DNA from: Corythucha ciliata
Taxonomy: Eukaryota > Arthropoda > Insecta > Hemiptera > Tingidae
Assembly: GCA_038030265.1 (NCBI GenBank)
Contig: CM075938.1
Location: forward strand, 2,457,009-2,521,008
Direction of reading: 5' to 3'
DNA length: 64,000 nt
Positions 1 to 10,966 of the stretch are shown here, piece by piece (the stretch's first letter is position 1; the number at the start of each line of letters is the position of its first letter). A program made the translations under genes and the position numbers. The notes beneath the pieces were generated by a model. That model did no database searches. It was not told the origin of the DNA and worked only from the letters and a program-made list of their open reading frames with translations.

Positions 1-2
1 CT

Positions 3-80
3 GCAGATGAATGGCAAGTGGTCTCCTACAAAACCAGGAGTGGGCGGAGATCGAGGCCGCCTATGCGTTTTGGATATTGA
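3..80 (+). pseudogene. C-terminal tail of a retroelement polyprotein (fragment)
   Basis: An open frame enters from the window edge and ends at TGA 78-80. It reads as a short basic tail with the pattern RTRSGR..RPPxRF. I have seen such tails at the C terminus of LTR-retrotransposon integrases, so this may be the end of another gypsy-type element truncated by the window edge. Only 25 codons are visible and no catalytic motif is present, so the call is weak. Confidence 0.25.
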
Positions 81-189
81 CGAATCCATTTTTCAAAGAA
101 ACGGAAATGTGTTAATATTAAATTGACACATGATCGGTGGGGGGTGGTTGTTTGTTTGGATTGAAAATAAAAGAAAGTAAAATTTCGTT

Positions 190-1496
190 AAACGTCTCCG
201 GCATTTCTTGATAATAAAACACATTCCGACGTGAGTGTCGTGAAGGAAGTTTAGAATGCTATTTCGAAATTTACTAGGAATTACGAGGCGAATCCCAAAA
301 CAGATGCATTCGTCTTGTAAACTTAACATTTCTCGTCTATCAAAAAATGGTTTGTACGATGGGGATGGACACTTCTCAGGCCATCCATTCTTGATGAAGT
401 TGAAAACTTCTCTGAAAGTATCGTCTCGTTTACTGGCTTCAGCTACTTGCTTAATGGAATTTGGAAGGTCTTTTACACCATCTGCATGAATGAGAGATAT
501 TATTCGTTGAAACCCGTTATCTTGATTGTCAAATAAGACGTCTTCTCCACAAGGCAATGACCATTTCCAAGGAACACCTTTCCGCCGTAGCTGATTTAGG
601 GGGTAAGAAATGGTTGAAAACCCTTTGATGAACTTCGAGTAAAACGTCATCATTCCGATGAAAGATTCCAATTCTTTCACATTTTTCGGTCGAGGAATTT
701 CGGATATGCAACGTACTTTTGAACTGGATGTATGAATTCCTTCCTTCGAAATAGTAAAGCCGAGGTAGTCCACAGAGACTTGGAAAAATTTGCACTTTTT
801 CTTATTTACTCGGAAGCCGTATTGCGAAATCCGTTTGAATACTTCCTCTAAATTTTTTAAGTGTTCTTCGTCGTTTACACAGGTTACAATGACATCGTCT
901 AAAAAACAAGAGACGTTGGGTAAACCTGCTAACATGGAATGCATTGCCTTTTGAAAAATCGAAGGCGCTGGGGCCACGCCAAAACACAACCGGTTGTACC
1001 TGTATAGACCTCTGTGCGTGTTTATTACGAGTAAATCCTTTGAAGCATCATCAACAGGAATTGAAAGATAAGCGTCAGATAGGTCGAGGACTGAGTATTT
1101 GTCACCCCCTCTCACTTTAGTAAAAACTTCGTCGGATGTAGGTAGTGGATAAACTTGTGTCTCCAGGTGAGAATTAAGACCCGTCGAAAAATCGCCACAG
1201 ATGCGGACTGTCCCGTTAGGCTTCTTCACGACACATGGTGCGGCCCACGACGAATAGTCAATGGATTCTACAATCCCAGCTGCTGTAAGACGATCAAGTT
1301 CTTCATCTACTTTCCTTTGTAGAGCAAAAGGAATAGGTCTCGCCTTTTTAAAAACCGGAACTGAATTTGGCTTTAAAATTAGTTTGGCCGTGAATTTTTT
1401 ACAATAAGCAGTTTCTGTATCAAAAACGTGGCTGTATTTATTACAAAGAACGTCGATTGCTGAGCTTTTTAAATTTATTCGACCGTCAGTGTATAA
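190..1496 (-). pseudogene. pol: gypsy element 1 pol, part 2: reverse transcriptase and integrase stub
   Basis: The reverse transcriptase is complete in its main motifs: the finger region with KARPIPFALQ, the catalytic stretch VLDLSDAYLSIPV, FGVAPAPSIFQKAM, the metal-binding CFLDDVIV (an FxDD version of YxDD), and KYKFF/YLGF-like thumb entry (KKKCKFFQVSVDYLGF). After WKW the protein jumps to a tail resembling the region before the integrase zinc finger and then LHDTHVG. The roughly 120-residue RNase H domain is therefore deleted. The integrase HHCC is cut after its histidines and runs into unrelated sequence that ends at TAA near 93. The enzyme would have copied element RNA into DNA; this copy cannot. 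Confidence 0.8.
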
Positions 1497-2506
1497 TAGT
1501 AGGGGAGCCCACGATGCTAAATGGGGATTTACTCGAGCGTCGTAAAGACCTATTGGGTTGCAAAGCTTATATGATAAAAAGATAAAATTGTTATATGATG
1601 CACACCTTTTCATCGGTGGAGGGAGCGGCTATAGACTTTCAAAAATGTAAAAAAAAAAAAAAAAAAAAAAAAAACACTGTTGTAGGGACATTCTCGAGCG
1701 CGTCAGATATTTACAGCATCAATTAATGAAGTATGCATGTTAATCTGACAGTTTGCATGGTGGGGGTGGTCGTACGTAAGGGTTGAAAATGAAAAAAAAA
1801 AAAAAAATTAATCGAGCGCGTCAGATTTTCTAAGGGAATGTTAAGTGAACCTAAAATAAGCTCTCATTCAATAATCTGACGATTTGGAGGTGACGCAAAC
1901 TCGTGGCCCTTATCAGAATGTGCAAAAAAAATCGTCATTTTGAAATACTCGAGCGCGTCAGATTAAGATATAATATGCTTCATACTGACGTTCTAAACGT
2001 ACTCTCTAGTAATCTGACGATTATCTGGAGGGATTCGCCTAATCTGACACTTTTTAAAAAAAATCGCCTTATATTTGGTGCCTAAGTCCTAGTTTTCTGT
2101 ACCATTTTCGAAAGAGTAAGTTGAGGTTAACTGAAACTGTGATGTAAAGTACCTTTTTCTATAATAGTTGAATAGTGATAACATTATTCAACTGATATGA
2201 GAGAGAAAAGCGCAATTTTTTTAAACTTAATTATTCAACACATATGGCAACCTATTCAGTAAAATTTAGCGCCGGCGCTATCCACCCGTCTTCCCGAATT
2301 GGAACATATGTTTCACACAAGACGGGTGGGCGCTAAGTTTCACTGAATTGGTCCCAAGAGTTGAATACCTAATGACTAAACTTTATCGACGATTTTTTTC
2401 TATTTCGACTTATGGAAATCGTCAGATTAGATATTTTTCGTTATCCTTGAGTTATTCCCTTCAAAATAAAAAAAAAAGTAGCCACGCTCGAGAATGTCAA
2501 GATGGC

Positions 2507-2549
<43 letters not shown>

Positions 2550-2806
2550 GTTTGTAGACCTCCTCCGTTTTTGCGTCACTCTTAAATTGTCAGATTAGTG
2601 GAATATAGACTTTTTAGCATGTAATTAGCTCGAGAATGTCTGATGATCAATTTTTTTTACTAATCTGACGCTTTATCCTTGACGGGCGGCCACATTTATA
2701 GGGCTCATATTTGGTGGAGATACTCAACTAGGTACAAGGCACCCGCAGTATGTTAATCTGACGCGCTTGAGTAAATCCCGAAATCCCCTCTTGGGCTCCC
2801 CTACTA
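1497..2806. mobile_element. Non-autonomous DNA transposon with TAA/TTA target duplication (PIF/Harbinger-like)
   Basis: The ends are inverted copies starting TAGTAGGGGAGCCCA and sharing GGGGATTTACTCGAGCG further in, about 50 bp and imperfect. A 3-bp duplication TAA lies outside both ends (1494-1496 and 2807-2809). Removing 1497-2806 plus one TAA restores the gypsy reading frame exactly, which proves the borders. A TWA duplication is typical of PIF/Harbinger, but the TIR sequence itself is not one I know, so the superfamily is inferred. The interior has no convincing gene. It carries many copies of CTCGAGCGCGTCAGAT or a shorter TAATCTGACG in both orientations (for example near 1692, 1811, 1948, 1741, 2010, 2661, 2755), plus A- or T-runs at 1651-1674, 1793-1807 and 2509-2545. 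Confidence 0.8.
2254..2348. repeat. Small palindromic MITE-like hairpin
   Basis: The left arm ATTCAGTAAAATTTAGCGCC and the right arm (reverse complement ATTCAGTGAAACTTAGCGCC) pair, and the arms continue into CCACCCGTCTT on both sides of a ~27-bp loop. It lies inside the 1,310-bp transposon, so it may be a separate nested insertion or a structural part of the host element. No target duplication could be recognised. Confidence 0.6.
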
Positions 2807-3364
2807 TAAAATGGAATTACTTTTAATCAAATTTTGTAAAGAATCTGAATGGAGATTCAGTTTGTCGATCCAATCGCGACCCAACAGATCTTGCGTTGCG
2901 TTTTCAGCGACATAAAGTGTAAGCATCGCCGAAATCTCTTTGAATTTTACGTCAACAGTTTGTTTCCCTGCAAGTTTGATATTATGACCACTGAATGAGG
3001 TGAAATTACGTACAACGTTGAATAATGGAAATTTCCCGAGACGATCCCACGTTGTTCGAGAGATGATAGACGCACAACTTCCGGTATCCAGCTGCATCTG
3101 GACGCAAATGCCGTTGATTTTGACTGGTACAAAAATGGGAGCGATTGCGTTTATGCTCAGTCCTTTCAACATGAAAACATCATCTTGGTCGCTTCTTTTT
3201 TCATCAGTCGAATTAATAATCTTTTTTGACCTGCAAAATCGAGAAATGTGACCCTTTTTATTACATGAATGGCAGACTGCGTCTCTCAACTTACAAGTGG
3301 AACGTAAATGTTTACCTCCGCACGAGTAACAAATCCCAATTTTTGAATCTGATTGCCGCGAATT
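2807..3364 (-). pseudogene. pol: gypsy element 1 pol, part 1: CCHC zinc knuckles and aspartic protease
   Basis: Two tandem CCHC knuckles are visible, CYSCGGKHLRSTC followed by CHSCNKKGHISRFC, both with C-x2-C-x4-H-x4-C spacing as needed to bind nucleic acid. They are followed by a retropepsin whose active-site motif is LDTGSCASII, and by a distal region LLGRDWIDKLNL that fits the conserved GRD part of gypsy proteases. The frame is cut at 2806 by the inserted DNA transposon, whose terminal repeat supplies the stop codon. The matching continuation lies on the other side of the insertion at 1496. Confidence 0.8.
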
Positions 3365-4009
3365 CTATGAACTCTCACTTGAATAAGCACAAATCACTTC
3401 TCTGTCCATTTGAGTAAGCGGCGTCAAAATACCTTGAATAGATTCTAGAGTACGGCTCAACTCCACAACAGATGAAAACTCGGAGTGATCCTTCTCCAGC
3501 AGTTTTGTGCGAATCGAGTGGTTTGTTATACCCATTATAAATGAAGTAATGAGGGCATCTTGATAAAAAGTATTGGGAAATTCACATGAAGACTCTGAAT
3601 GTTTCAACGAATTGGCAAAATCACATATGGAAAGGTCTCCTTGTTTTTGGCTGAAAAATCGGACTCGTTCGGCAACTTTCAATTTAACGGGCTTGAAGTT
3701 CTTTAACAGTATTTCATACAATTCATCATAAGAATGATCGTGAATAGCGGAGGGTTTGCACAAATTTATTAGAAGTTGCAGGGTTGATAATTCTAACCCA
3801 CTTATAAATAAATTTCGTTTATCGTCCACGTTCGTAATTTGGTTTAACTGAAGTGAAGCCTTAAACTTTACATTCCATACCTCGATGTCAGATGAACAAG
3901 GGTTGAATAACTCCACCTGGATTTTCGGAGGAGGCCGATGAGATACTGTTTCATCTTTTTCTGGAGAAATATCCCTCAGCGAAGAACGATTTTGTCTTGC
4001 TTTCGGCAT
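3365..4009 (-). pseudogene. gag: gypsy element 1 gag
   Basis: A 214-residue open frame starts at ATG 4009-4007 and ends at TAG 3367-3365. The middle part (LSTLQLLINL, then YDELYEILLKNFKP, then QKQGDLSICDFANSL) has the layout of gypsy gag capsid domains. The same frame continues downstream of the stop into the zinc knuckles and protease, so gag and pol are one frame with a single TAG between them. Whether this stop is an old readthrough site or a later point mutation cannot be decided from one copy. The protein would form the particle core that packages element RNA in the cytoplasm. Confidence 0.75.
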
Positions 4010-4800
4010 GATTCTTTAATCCTCGTCGCCACTTTTATATTTAAGAAAATAAGTCATAGAATGAGAACATTGTATTTTTAACCGAGACCAGAAAGAATAC
4101 AATCTCACGGAAAAAGTCCAAAAACATCTTATCCACTTTTTTAAACAATAATGGGGCAAAGCATGATATTCACAAAATGAAGCCTTAGTTCCCAACAGTT
4201 CCATTGAGATTTATCGAAAACTTTGATGGGGGAGGGTGAAATGGGGGATGAAATTTCAAAAAAAAGCTTAAATTCACACGTTTAGGTATTATAAAATACG
4301 GCACAAAAATTTAATATTACAAAGCCCTTGGAAAACTACCGAAACTTTTCGACATTTTGAAGAGAGGGTGGTGAAAATAGAGGAAGAAGTTTGGCTTAAT
4401 GAAACAATTAATGGTATCAAAATTATTACTTCTGGGACGGCTTAGGGTATCCGTATACATAATGAAATGCACTCTTTCCGACCGCCAGCTGCCGAAGCGA
4501 AATTTTTATTTTTGAGTTCGATACACTACGTAAAAAATGAAGTACGATTACGAAAAGCTGAAGATTTGTTAAACAATTTTAACGGGCCGGGCTTTTCGCG
4601 TTCTCCTTGGCCCGGCGCGGCCCGTGAAATCGAGGCCCGGGCCCTGCAGGTCTCTAATTTGCATTCGTACACATAATGCTCTGTCGCAGGCACGTGGCGG
4701 CTCTCTCCCCCCCCCCTCCACCATCCTCTCTGATTAAAATAAGATGGCAGCTTTGAAGTAACCGAGACTTCTTCTCGCTTCTTTTCAATTTCATCCAGCC
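4010..4800. other. No gene seen; gypsy 5' flank and GC-rich stretch
   Basis: This stretch should hold the 5' untranslated region or LTR of gypsy element 1, but I found no TG...CA repeat or primer-binding site. The part around 4585-4650 is unusually GC-rich (repeated GGCCCGG) for the AT-rich surroundings, followed by a C-run near 4710. Nothing in it can be assigned. Confidence 0.4.
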
Positions 4801-6662
4801 ATGTTTTTCTTGATTTTAGCCGCAAATTATTATCGTTTGTCCTCATTTCAGCCACGAATTAGGCGCCTTGCCCTAACGTGAGCAGCAATCGCGCGATTTC
4901 AGCGGGAAACGCCCGTAGTGTTCCCTATCTATGCGTTTTAGATGAAAATTGCGAACCCGCTACAAACGCTAAAATTGCGCAGGTCCCTCAAGCAGCAGGT
5001 GGTAGGAATTTTTTCCCAAAAGTTTCGCCGCAAATTATCTAACGCTTTTTCTGAATTTGGCTGCGGATTACCGATTTTTTTCCACTTTCCGCTGCGAATT
5101 GACGTTTTCTCCATTTAAACCGGGGTTGTGGTTGGGGGGGTTCCACACTTCAGCGCTTCTTCACAATTTTATTGGTGAATTAGCGGGATTTCTCTATTTT
5201 AGCCGCGTTTTTGAAGTCTATTAGTGTTTTTCCTGATTTTAGCCGCTAATGCATGGCTTGCCAAGTTTTTCCTGACCCCCCCCCCCTCCTCGCAAACTTG
5301 GGGCCTGTTCAATAACTTCAACGACAAACTTAACCACTGTATAATAGCGTTTTCCATTTGTACAAAAAATGTGCCCTGCCCTGGGGCAACTCATTGCAGT
5401 GCCGGCCTTGAGACACAAAAGGCGCCTCCGTGTCGTTGCCTTCGGGCGCGTTTTTTTCCACACTTCATCACTTCTCAATTTCCTAGGTGAATTATCTACT
5501 TTAGCCATGAACTAGCGATTTATCTCCATTTCAGCCGTGAATTAGCGATTTTTCTTGCAAGTGAATTTGTGTTTTTCTGATTTGAGCCGCTAATGAGCAA
5601 TTTCACCCGGGAATTAGCGCTATATTTTCTAATTTTAGCCACGAAGTATTGTCTCCATTGTCGCCATTTACTCAATTTATATCTGTGAAATAGCAAATGT
5701 TCTCAATTTAACCCCATAAATAGCCATTTTTAGCCGTGAATTACCGTTTCACATAATTTTAGCCTCCTAGCGAGCCATCAACAAGAGTTTTTTTCCCCAA
5801 ATTTTCGTTGCAAATTAACGCTTTTTATGAATTTCATCCGCGAATTAGCGCAGTATGTCCTCATTTAGCCGTGGATTAGCGATTTTGTTAACTTTCAGCC
5901 ACGAATTTATACCTTCAAAAGCCGCAATGCGCGTTTTCTCCATTTTAACCGCTTACGTCCTCACGTAAGCGCTTCTTCTCCAATTTATCGGTAAATTACC
6001 GATTTCTCTCCATTTTAGCCGTGAATTAGCGATTTTTCACCATTTTAGCAGTGAGTTAGCGATTTATGTGATTTATCAATTTTCCGTAAATCAGAAAATT
6101 TTCTATAATTAACCCCACAATTAGCCATTTTTACTGATTTTAGCCGCAAATTAGTGTTTTTTTCTCATTTTAGCCGATAATTATGGATATTTATACTTTT
6201 CATCAACAAATTTAGAGTTCACCCAATTTTCGCTGCGAATTACCTAACGCTTTTTCTGAAATTTCGCCTCGGATTAACGATTGTTTTCACTTTCTGGCAC
6301 TAAGTTACCTTTAGAAGCCACGAATTGACGTTTTCTTTACTTCAGCGCTTCTTCTCGATTTTATCGATGAATTATCAATTTTTCGCCATTTTAACCGCGG
6401 AATTAGCGATTTTTTGTCATTTTAGCCGTGACTTAAGCGATTTATGTGAATTTTGCAGTGAATTCGTGTTTTTCCTTATTTTAGCCGCTAATCGGCGATT
6501 TTTCTGAATTTCATCCATGAGTTAGCAACTTTTCTTAATTTTAGCTGAGCATTAGCGTGATTTGTCTCGCTTTTAACTATGGATTAGCGTTTTTTCGCTG
6601 TTTGAGCCACGAACTTGTCTTCAGAAGCTGAACATTGTCGTTTCCATGCTTCTAGCCTCTAA
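4800..6662 (+). repeat. Degenerate ~30-bp satellite, block 1
   Basis: Roughly 30-bp units follow one another, each with a core like GCGAATTAGCG, then a T-rich run (TTTTTCTC) and then AATTTTAGCC. Clean neighbouring units (for example around 5500-5560 and 6000-6060) are 30 bp apart; others drift by 1-3 bp, and many are strongly mutated. Around 5280-5470 a more GC-rich segment with no repeat interrupts the array; it resembles 11500-11680 in another block. The block ends where the Jockey element is inserted. Confidence 0.8.
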
Positions 6663-6664
6663 GC

Positions 6665-6700
<36 letters not shown>

Positions 6701-6884
6701 CAAGTTGGAGCCGAGTGGTCAGTGCGTTAACACGTGTTTTATCTCCGTTCATTTCTAATAAGCAAACTGAAACTTTTTACCCGAAACCAACGTTCATTTT
6801 TGGTGCGTGTGTTCAGTGTAGAGACGACGATACAGAACACGATCGCTGCATCCCCTCCCGCTACCCTGGCCATCGCTCACCGGC

Positions 6885-8260
6885 ATGAGTACACCACCAG
6901 GGGTCTCCCCCCTCTCCAATACAGACATAATGGAAGTAATCCTTGGCAATCAATCGAACCAAGCCCCAGATAAAATAGTGAGCAACAAATCTCACGATTC
7001 AAAAACAAATAAAAAGAAACGTGCTCACGAGAGCCAAGACTCTCCCAAAGCATCGAAAAAACTGTTCGCACTCTCGTCAAGCGTACAAATTCCAACAAGC
7101 AATCGCTATTCTCTGTTGGAAATAGACAGTGAAGAGAACGTAAACAAAAATAGTAGCCCTGAGAAGGGTCAAAAATCATCACAGGACAACAAAATTCCAC
7201 CTATCGAGGGTCTCACAGCAACACCCCACATCGTCATTTTGGTCACTTTTCAGAGAGGCAAAACATTGAATGAAAATTATTTTTTCTTTCATCTGGCGAC
7301 TTATGAAAACAGTTTAATGAAGTCGTACTTTACGCTGAAATTTGGAGCTCATGCAAGAACGCCGCCTATGACGCGTAAAACGATGCCACGCCGCTGACAG
7401 GACGGCTTGTTGCCGTCACCCTAACGATAGAGGCTGTTAGCTGGTTCAAGAATCGCGCGCTTCATTTTGGAATTCCGCCTTAACCGTAAGGTTCGATGGA
7501 TTTGCGCTGAAGAGAGCTTTCCAACGACATCAAAAACTCATTTTTAACAAAAGTGACGATATGGGGTGTTGCTGTGAGACCCTCGCTATATTTGTTATGC
7601 AGAAATCTCTCAACTACCTCCGACCTTTCAACTATTTGTAAACAAGAATTCTCCACGAAAGTAAAGAGTAATGCACTAAAGATTATGCTACAGTGCTCAG
7701 AGGACTTCCGCGAAATAACAAAATTGTTAGACTCAGAGAAAATACCTTACTTTACGTATTGCCCACCCTTCAATAAAAACACGCTTGAAGTAGCAATCAG
7801 AGGCATCCCGCAATCTATTACAGAGAAAGAAATCATCGAAGAGCTTCAATCTACTGGTTTCTCTGTGAAATCAGTCTCAAGTTACTTAAATCAGAACAAA
7901 CAGCCCACCCCTCTATGCTTTGTCTCGTTAGACAACACGGTCGAAAAAACGAAAGATATTTTCCGTGTCAAAAAACTGCTGTATTCAATCGTACAAGTGG
8001 AGCCAAGGAGTAAATCAAAGCAAATACCACAGTGTAAAAACTGTCAAAGATTTCACCATACGCAGAACTACTGCCGTCTTCCGAGCCGATGCGTAAAATG
8101 CGACGGCAACCATCACTATAAAGCATGCACTAAATCTAACGAAGACAGCGCGATATGTGTGAATTGCGGGAAAAGTCACCCAGCGAGAAATAATTCTGTT
8201 AAATTGGAATGCCAATGGAATAAAAACAAAGCAGAGCGAACTAAAAATATTTTTATATAA
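6885..8260 (+). pseudogene. Jockey 1 ORF1, gag-like nucleic-acid-binding protein, split by a MITE
   Basis: The N-terminal half (6885-7204) is hydrophilic and rich in K, S and N (KKKRAHESQDSPKASKK). The C-terminal half (7590-8260) has the LEVAIRGIP and SVSSYLNQNKQPTPLCFVSL segments of the PRE/C2HC domain of Jockey and X-element ORF1 proteins, followed by CKNCQRFHHTQNYC, CVKCDGNHHYKAC and CVNCGKSHPARNN knuckles. ORF1 proteins bind element RNA in cytoplasmic or nuclear particles. The two halves are separated by a 381-bp insertion, and after its removal the frames still do not match, so there is an additional indel just downstream. The last knuckle has lost its final cysteine context, followed by deletion of the ORF1 end. 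Confidence 0.75.
7205..7585. mobile_element. MITE with long inverted repeats and 4-bp duplication CTAT
   Basis: The ends are inverted repeats beginning CGAGGGTCTCACAGCAACAC; the first 24 bp are identical and the similarity extends to about 36 bp with one or two mismatches. CTAT is found directly outside on both sides (7201-7204 and 7586-7589). The interior is 300 bp without a coding frame. It interrupts Jockey ORF1 and is thus younger than that Jockey insertion. The superfamily is not recognisable to me from the termini. Confidence 0.8.
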
Positions 8261-8757
8261 CCACGCAGTCAGTATCGCGTGCATCACCGAAACACACCTG
8301 AAAAGAGAGGATAAACTCTCAATACCGGGATATGCTGTAATCCGACAAGATCGACTTACATCAACCCGTGGAGGAGGAGTTGCTATTCTTATAAAAAAGA
8401 ACCTCATCCTGCACGAAGAGCTGCACATACCATCCTTGGACAATTTAGAAGCATGCGGACTAATCCTTCACACACAACCGAAAGTAAATATATTTACAGT
8501 ATACAAAGCTCCGAATAAAAGGCTGATTGAAACAGACTTAACTTCATTGATGGGCCTTGGTCCTTGTCTCCTAGTAGGCGATCTGAATGCCAAGTCATCT
8601 GCTTGGGGATGCGAGCAAGAAAACTCTAACGGGCGACGATTGTTGCGCTACGCCGATCAAAATTCATTTGATATCATCGCCCCACAGGAACCTACTTTTT
8701 TCAGAACCCGTAGGACCCCGGACATTCTACGTTACCATAACCACGCACCGCTCTCCT
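8241..8757 (+). pseudogene. Jockey 1 ORF2, endonuclease part
   Basis: The frame begins directly inside the endonuclease fold with CITETHLK (the metal-binding ETHL motif of apurinic/apyrimidinic-type LINE endonucleases) and goes on with GGGVAILIK, TVYKAPN and the catalytic LVGDLNAKSSAWG. The N-terminal motif with SWNANG is missing, having been deleted together with the end of ORF1. The C-terminal motif with the SDH residues is also missing; the frame shifts at about 8745 straight into the linker before the RT. The enzyme would nick the genomic target to prime reverse transcription. Confidence 0.75.
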
Positions 8758-10647
8758 GAGGAGATCGACAATGACGTAGCAGACTTTCAACAGCTTATTA
8801 AGAACGCAGTTATCTGCGCCACGATTCTGCCTCCGGAAAGAAGGCCCTTCAATCCGGTTAAAGGCATACCAACTGGGCTGCTCGATCTCATTAAGCATAA
8901 AAATGCTGTAAGGCGTCAGTGGCAAAGATCACGAGATGCTACGCTAAAACGGGAGTTGAATCGCCTCCAAAGACGAGTTAAGAACGCCCTCGACAAGCAC
9001 CAGTTTGCGTCCTACCAAAAATATGTCGCAGATATCCATCCAGCAGACGGTTCACTGTGGAAAGCCACTAAACGTCTTCTGCGAAAGCCTAACGTCATTC
9101 CCCCAGTAAAAAGTGGAGACACATTTATATCCTCGGACGAAGAGAAATGCACGGCGTTCGGCAATTACTTTGCAGATTGCTTCGGGCCAACTGACGTTTA
9201 TCCAGTAGCAGACAGAGCCATTTTGGACTTTCTCGACAGTCCGATTCACACAGCTGAAGCGGCTCTGCCGTACATCACCCCCAAGGAACTGGAGACTCTC
9301 ATCCTCCAATTAAAAACCAAAAAAAGCCACGGCTCGGACGGTATCCCCCCATCAGTGGTAAAAGGTCTCCCAAAGAAAGGAGTTATGAAACTGCTAAGTA
9401 TTCTCAACAGTTGCTTACGTCTTACACACTTCCCAAAAGACTGGAAAGTAGCAGAAATCATAGTCATCCCAAAACCGGGCAAAGACAAGTCAAGCATAAA
9501 TAACTACCGCCCTATCAGCCTTTTGCCAGTTTTTGGAAAGCTTTACGAAAAATGTCTTAAAGCACGATTAATACCTTTCTACAAAAATATAGCCCAACCT
9601 CACCAATTCGGATTCACGGAACACCACTCCACAGTCCACCAAGTATATCGACTAGCAAACAGTATCATAAAAGGCTTTGAACAAAAAAAGCATACAGTGT
9701 GCGCCCTACTAGACCATAAACACGCCTTCGACAACGTATTGCATGCCGGCCTCCTTTTCAAGCTTAAACGTGAAGGAATACCAAAATTCCTACAAGGATG
9801 CATCGAGTCCTTCCTGAACGACCGGAAATTCTATGTGAGAATTAATAATTCCAAATCTACCTTAAGGGAAATGAGGTCGGGAACGCCACAGGGTTCGGTC
9901 CTCTCTCCTATGTTATTCAACATTTATGTCAGCGACATACCCTCCACAGAAAACGTAGAGCTACGCTGACGATACCGCTGTTTATTCAACTCAAGCAGAC
10001 CTGATCGAGGCAAGGAACGCCGTACAAAAAGACATGAATGAAATCATCTATTTCTTCAAGCGATGGAAAATCCCAATCAACGCATCAAAATGTGAAGCAA
10101 AAATTTTCACTTTACGTCGACCAACAGACCCCGATCCATTAATAATTGAAGGAAACGTTATTCCATGGAATCCAGCTTCGCAAAGCATTAAGTACCTCGG
10201 AGTGCACCTCGATCGGCGGCTATCGTGGAAACTACACTTAAATAAAAAACTGAACGAGGGCTACGCTCGTCCAGCTCTCCTCAGCTCAATTCTACACAGG
10301 AAGTCCAAACTGCGACCGCATACTGGAATACTTCTCTACACGTCTATCTTCGGTCAATGATTTACGGAAGCGAGATCTGGGGTGCAGCTGCCCATTCTAA
10401 AATTCAACGGATGCAATCGTATCAAAATAAGATTTTGCGCATATGCGTAGACGCCCCATGGTTTGTGCGAAACACTCAACTTTATCGAGAGCTCGATGTC
10501 CCAACAATAACGGAGCACATAGAAACTAAATTCCGGCGTTTCCACAGCAGGCTTGCCTTTGTGACCGGAGCCGTCCATTTCTCCATCGGAGATCGAGTAG
10601 CAGGAAGGCTAAAACCACGCACACTACAGGATAAATTAAGACTGTGA
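8745..10647 (+). pseudogene. Jockey 1 ORF2, reverse transcriptase part
   Basis: The linker (PEEIDNDVADFQ, then KGIPTGLLDLIKHKNAVRRQW) and the RT follow in one frame up to 9969: KSHGSDGIPPSV, VIPKPGKDKSSINNYRPISL, QFGFTEHHSTVHQVYRL, LLDHKHAFDNV and GTPQGSVLSPMLFNIYVSDIP are the expected LINE RT blocks. The catalytic YADDTAVYS is only in another frame (from 9962), showing a single-base indel right before it. A second shift at about 10350 leads to the C-terminal SMIYGSEIWGAAA and the thumb/tail ending at TGA 10645-10647. The residue D of the FDNV block is in place, but the gene cannot give one protein. The order is otherwise complete. Confidence 0.8.
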
Positions 10648-10966
10648 AATCGTGATGTGATAATACTCCTAGTCAACAAAATCTCCTATGATCAGTCTAG
10701 TCTAATTCACAAAAACCTCTAGCTCTCTGAATTTGATTTCTCTTTGTGTTTTAGTCCCATTCTATGTTATAGTATCTTCATTCATGACGTCACTCCAACT
10801 AGACCAAAATTTCCCCTTAAATTAATTATTTATCCCTGTTAGTCATGTCATTCCATGAAACCGAAAACTGCAACTGAACCGTTCCGAGAAAGACATCATG
10901 TATAACACAACATGTATCCTGTGTTGAGCTGATGAATTCTAAATAAAAAAAAAAAAAAAAAAAAAA

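Larger units (their letters stand above)
190..4009 (-). mobile_element. Ty3/gypsy retrotransposon 1 (K02A2.6-like), truncated and interrupted
   Basis: Reading on the minus strand the order is gag, two zinc knuckles, aspartic protease, reverse transcriptase, then the beginning of the integrase zinc-binding region. This is the gypsy (Metaviridae) pol order. The element is dead: gag and pol are separated by an in-frame TAG (3365-3367), pol is split by a 1,310-bp DNA transposon (1497-2806), the RNase H domain is missing between the RT and the integrase remnant, and homology stops near 192 inside the integrase HHCC region. No LTR was recognised on either side. The homology boundaries are judged from the translated protein, so the left end is accurate to only some tens of bases. 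Confidence 0.85.
6697..10966 (+). mobile_element. Jockey-clade non-LTR retrotransposon 1
   Basis: Two reading frames in Jockey order are present: ORF1 with a nucleic-acid-binding zinc-knuckle region, and ORF2 with an apurinic-type endonuclease and a reverse transcriptase, followed by a 3' untranslated region and a poly(A) tail (10945-10966) after an AATAAA-like sequence. A T-run at 6666-6696 precedes the 5' end. Satellite repeat lies on both sides, so the element was inserted in the satellite. It is dead: a MITE splits ORF1, the ORF1/ORF2 border and the C-terminal part of the endonuclease are deleted, and there are at least two frameshifts in the RT. I could not define the target site duplication. 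Confidence 0.85.

Noticed and set aside
4800..6662. CRISPR-like array of ~30-bp repeats
   Set aside because: No unique spacers of constant length, no cas genes, the genome is eukaryotic; the units are directly adjacent and degenerate, as in a satellite.
6700..6735. Pol III box A-like GCCGAGTGGTCAGTGCG at the Jockey 5' end
   Set aside because: No box B at proper distance; it lies in the 5' leader of a Jockey element that uses Pol II internal promoters.
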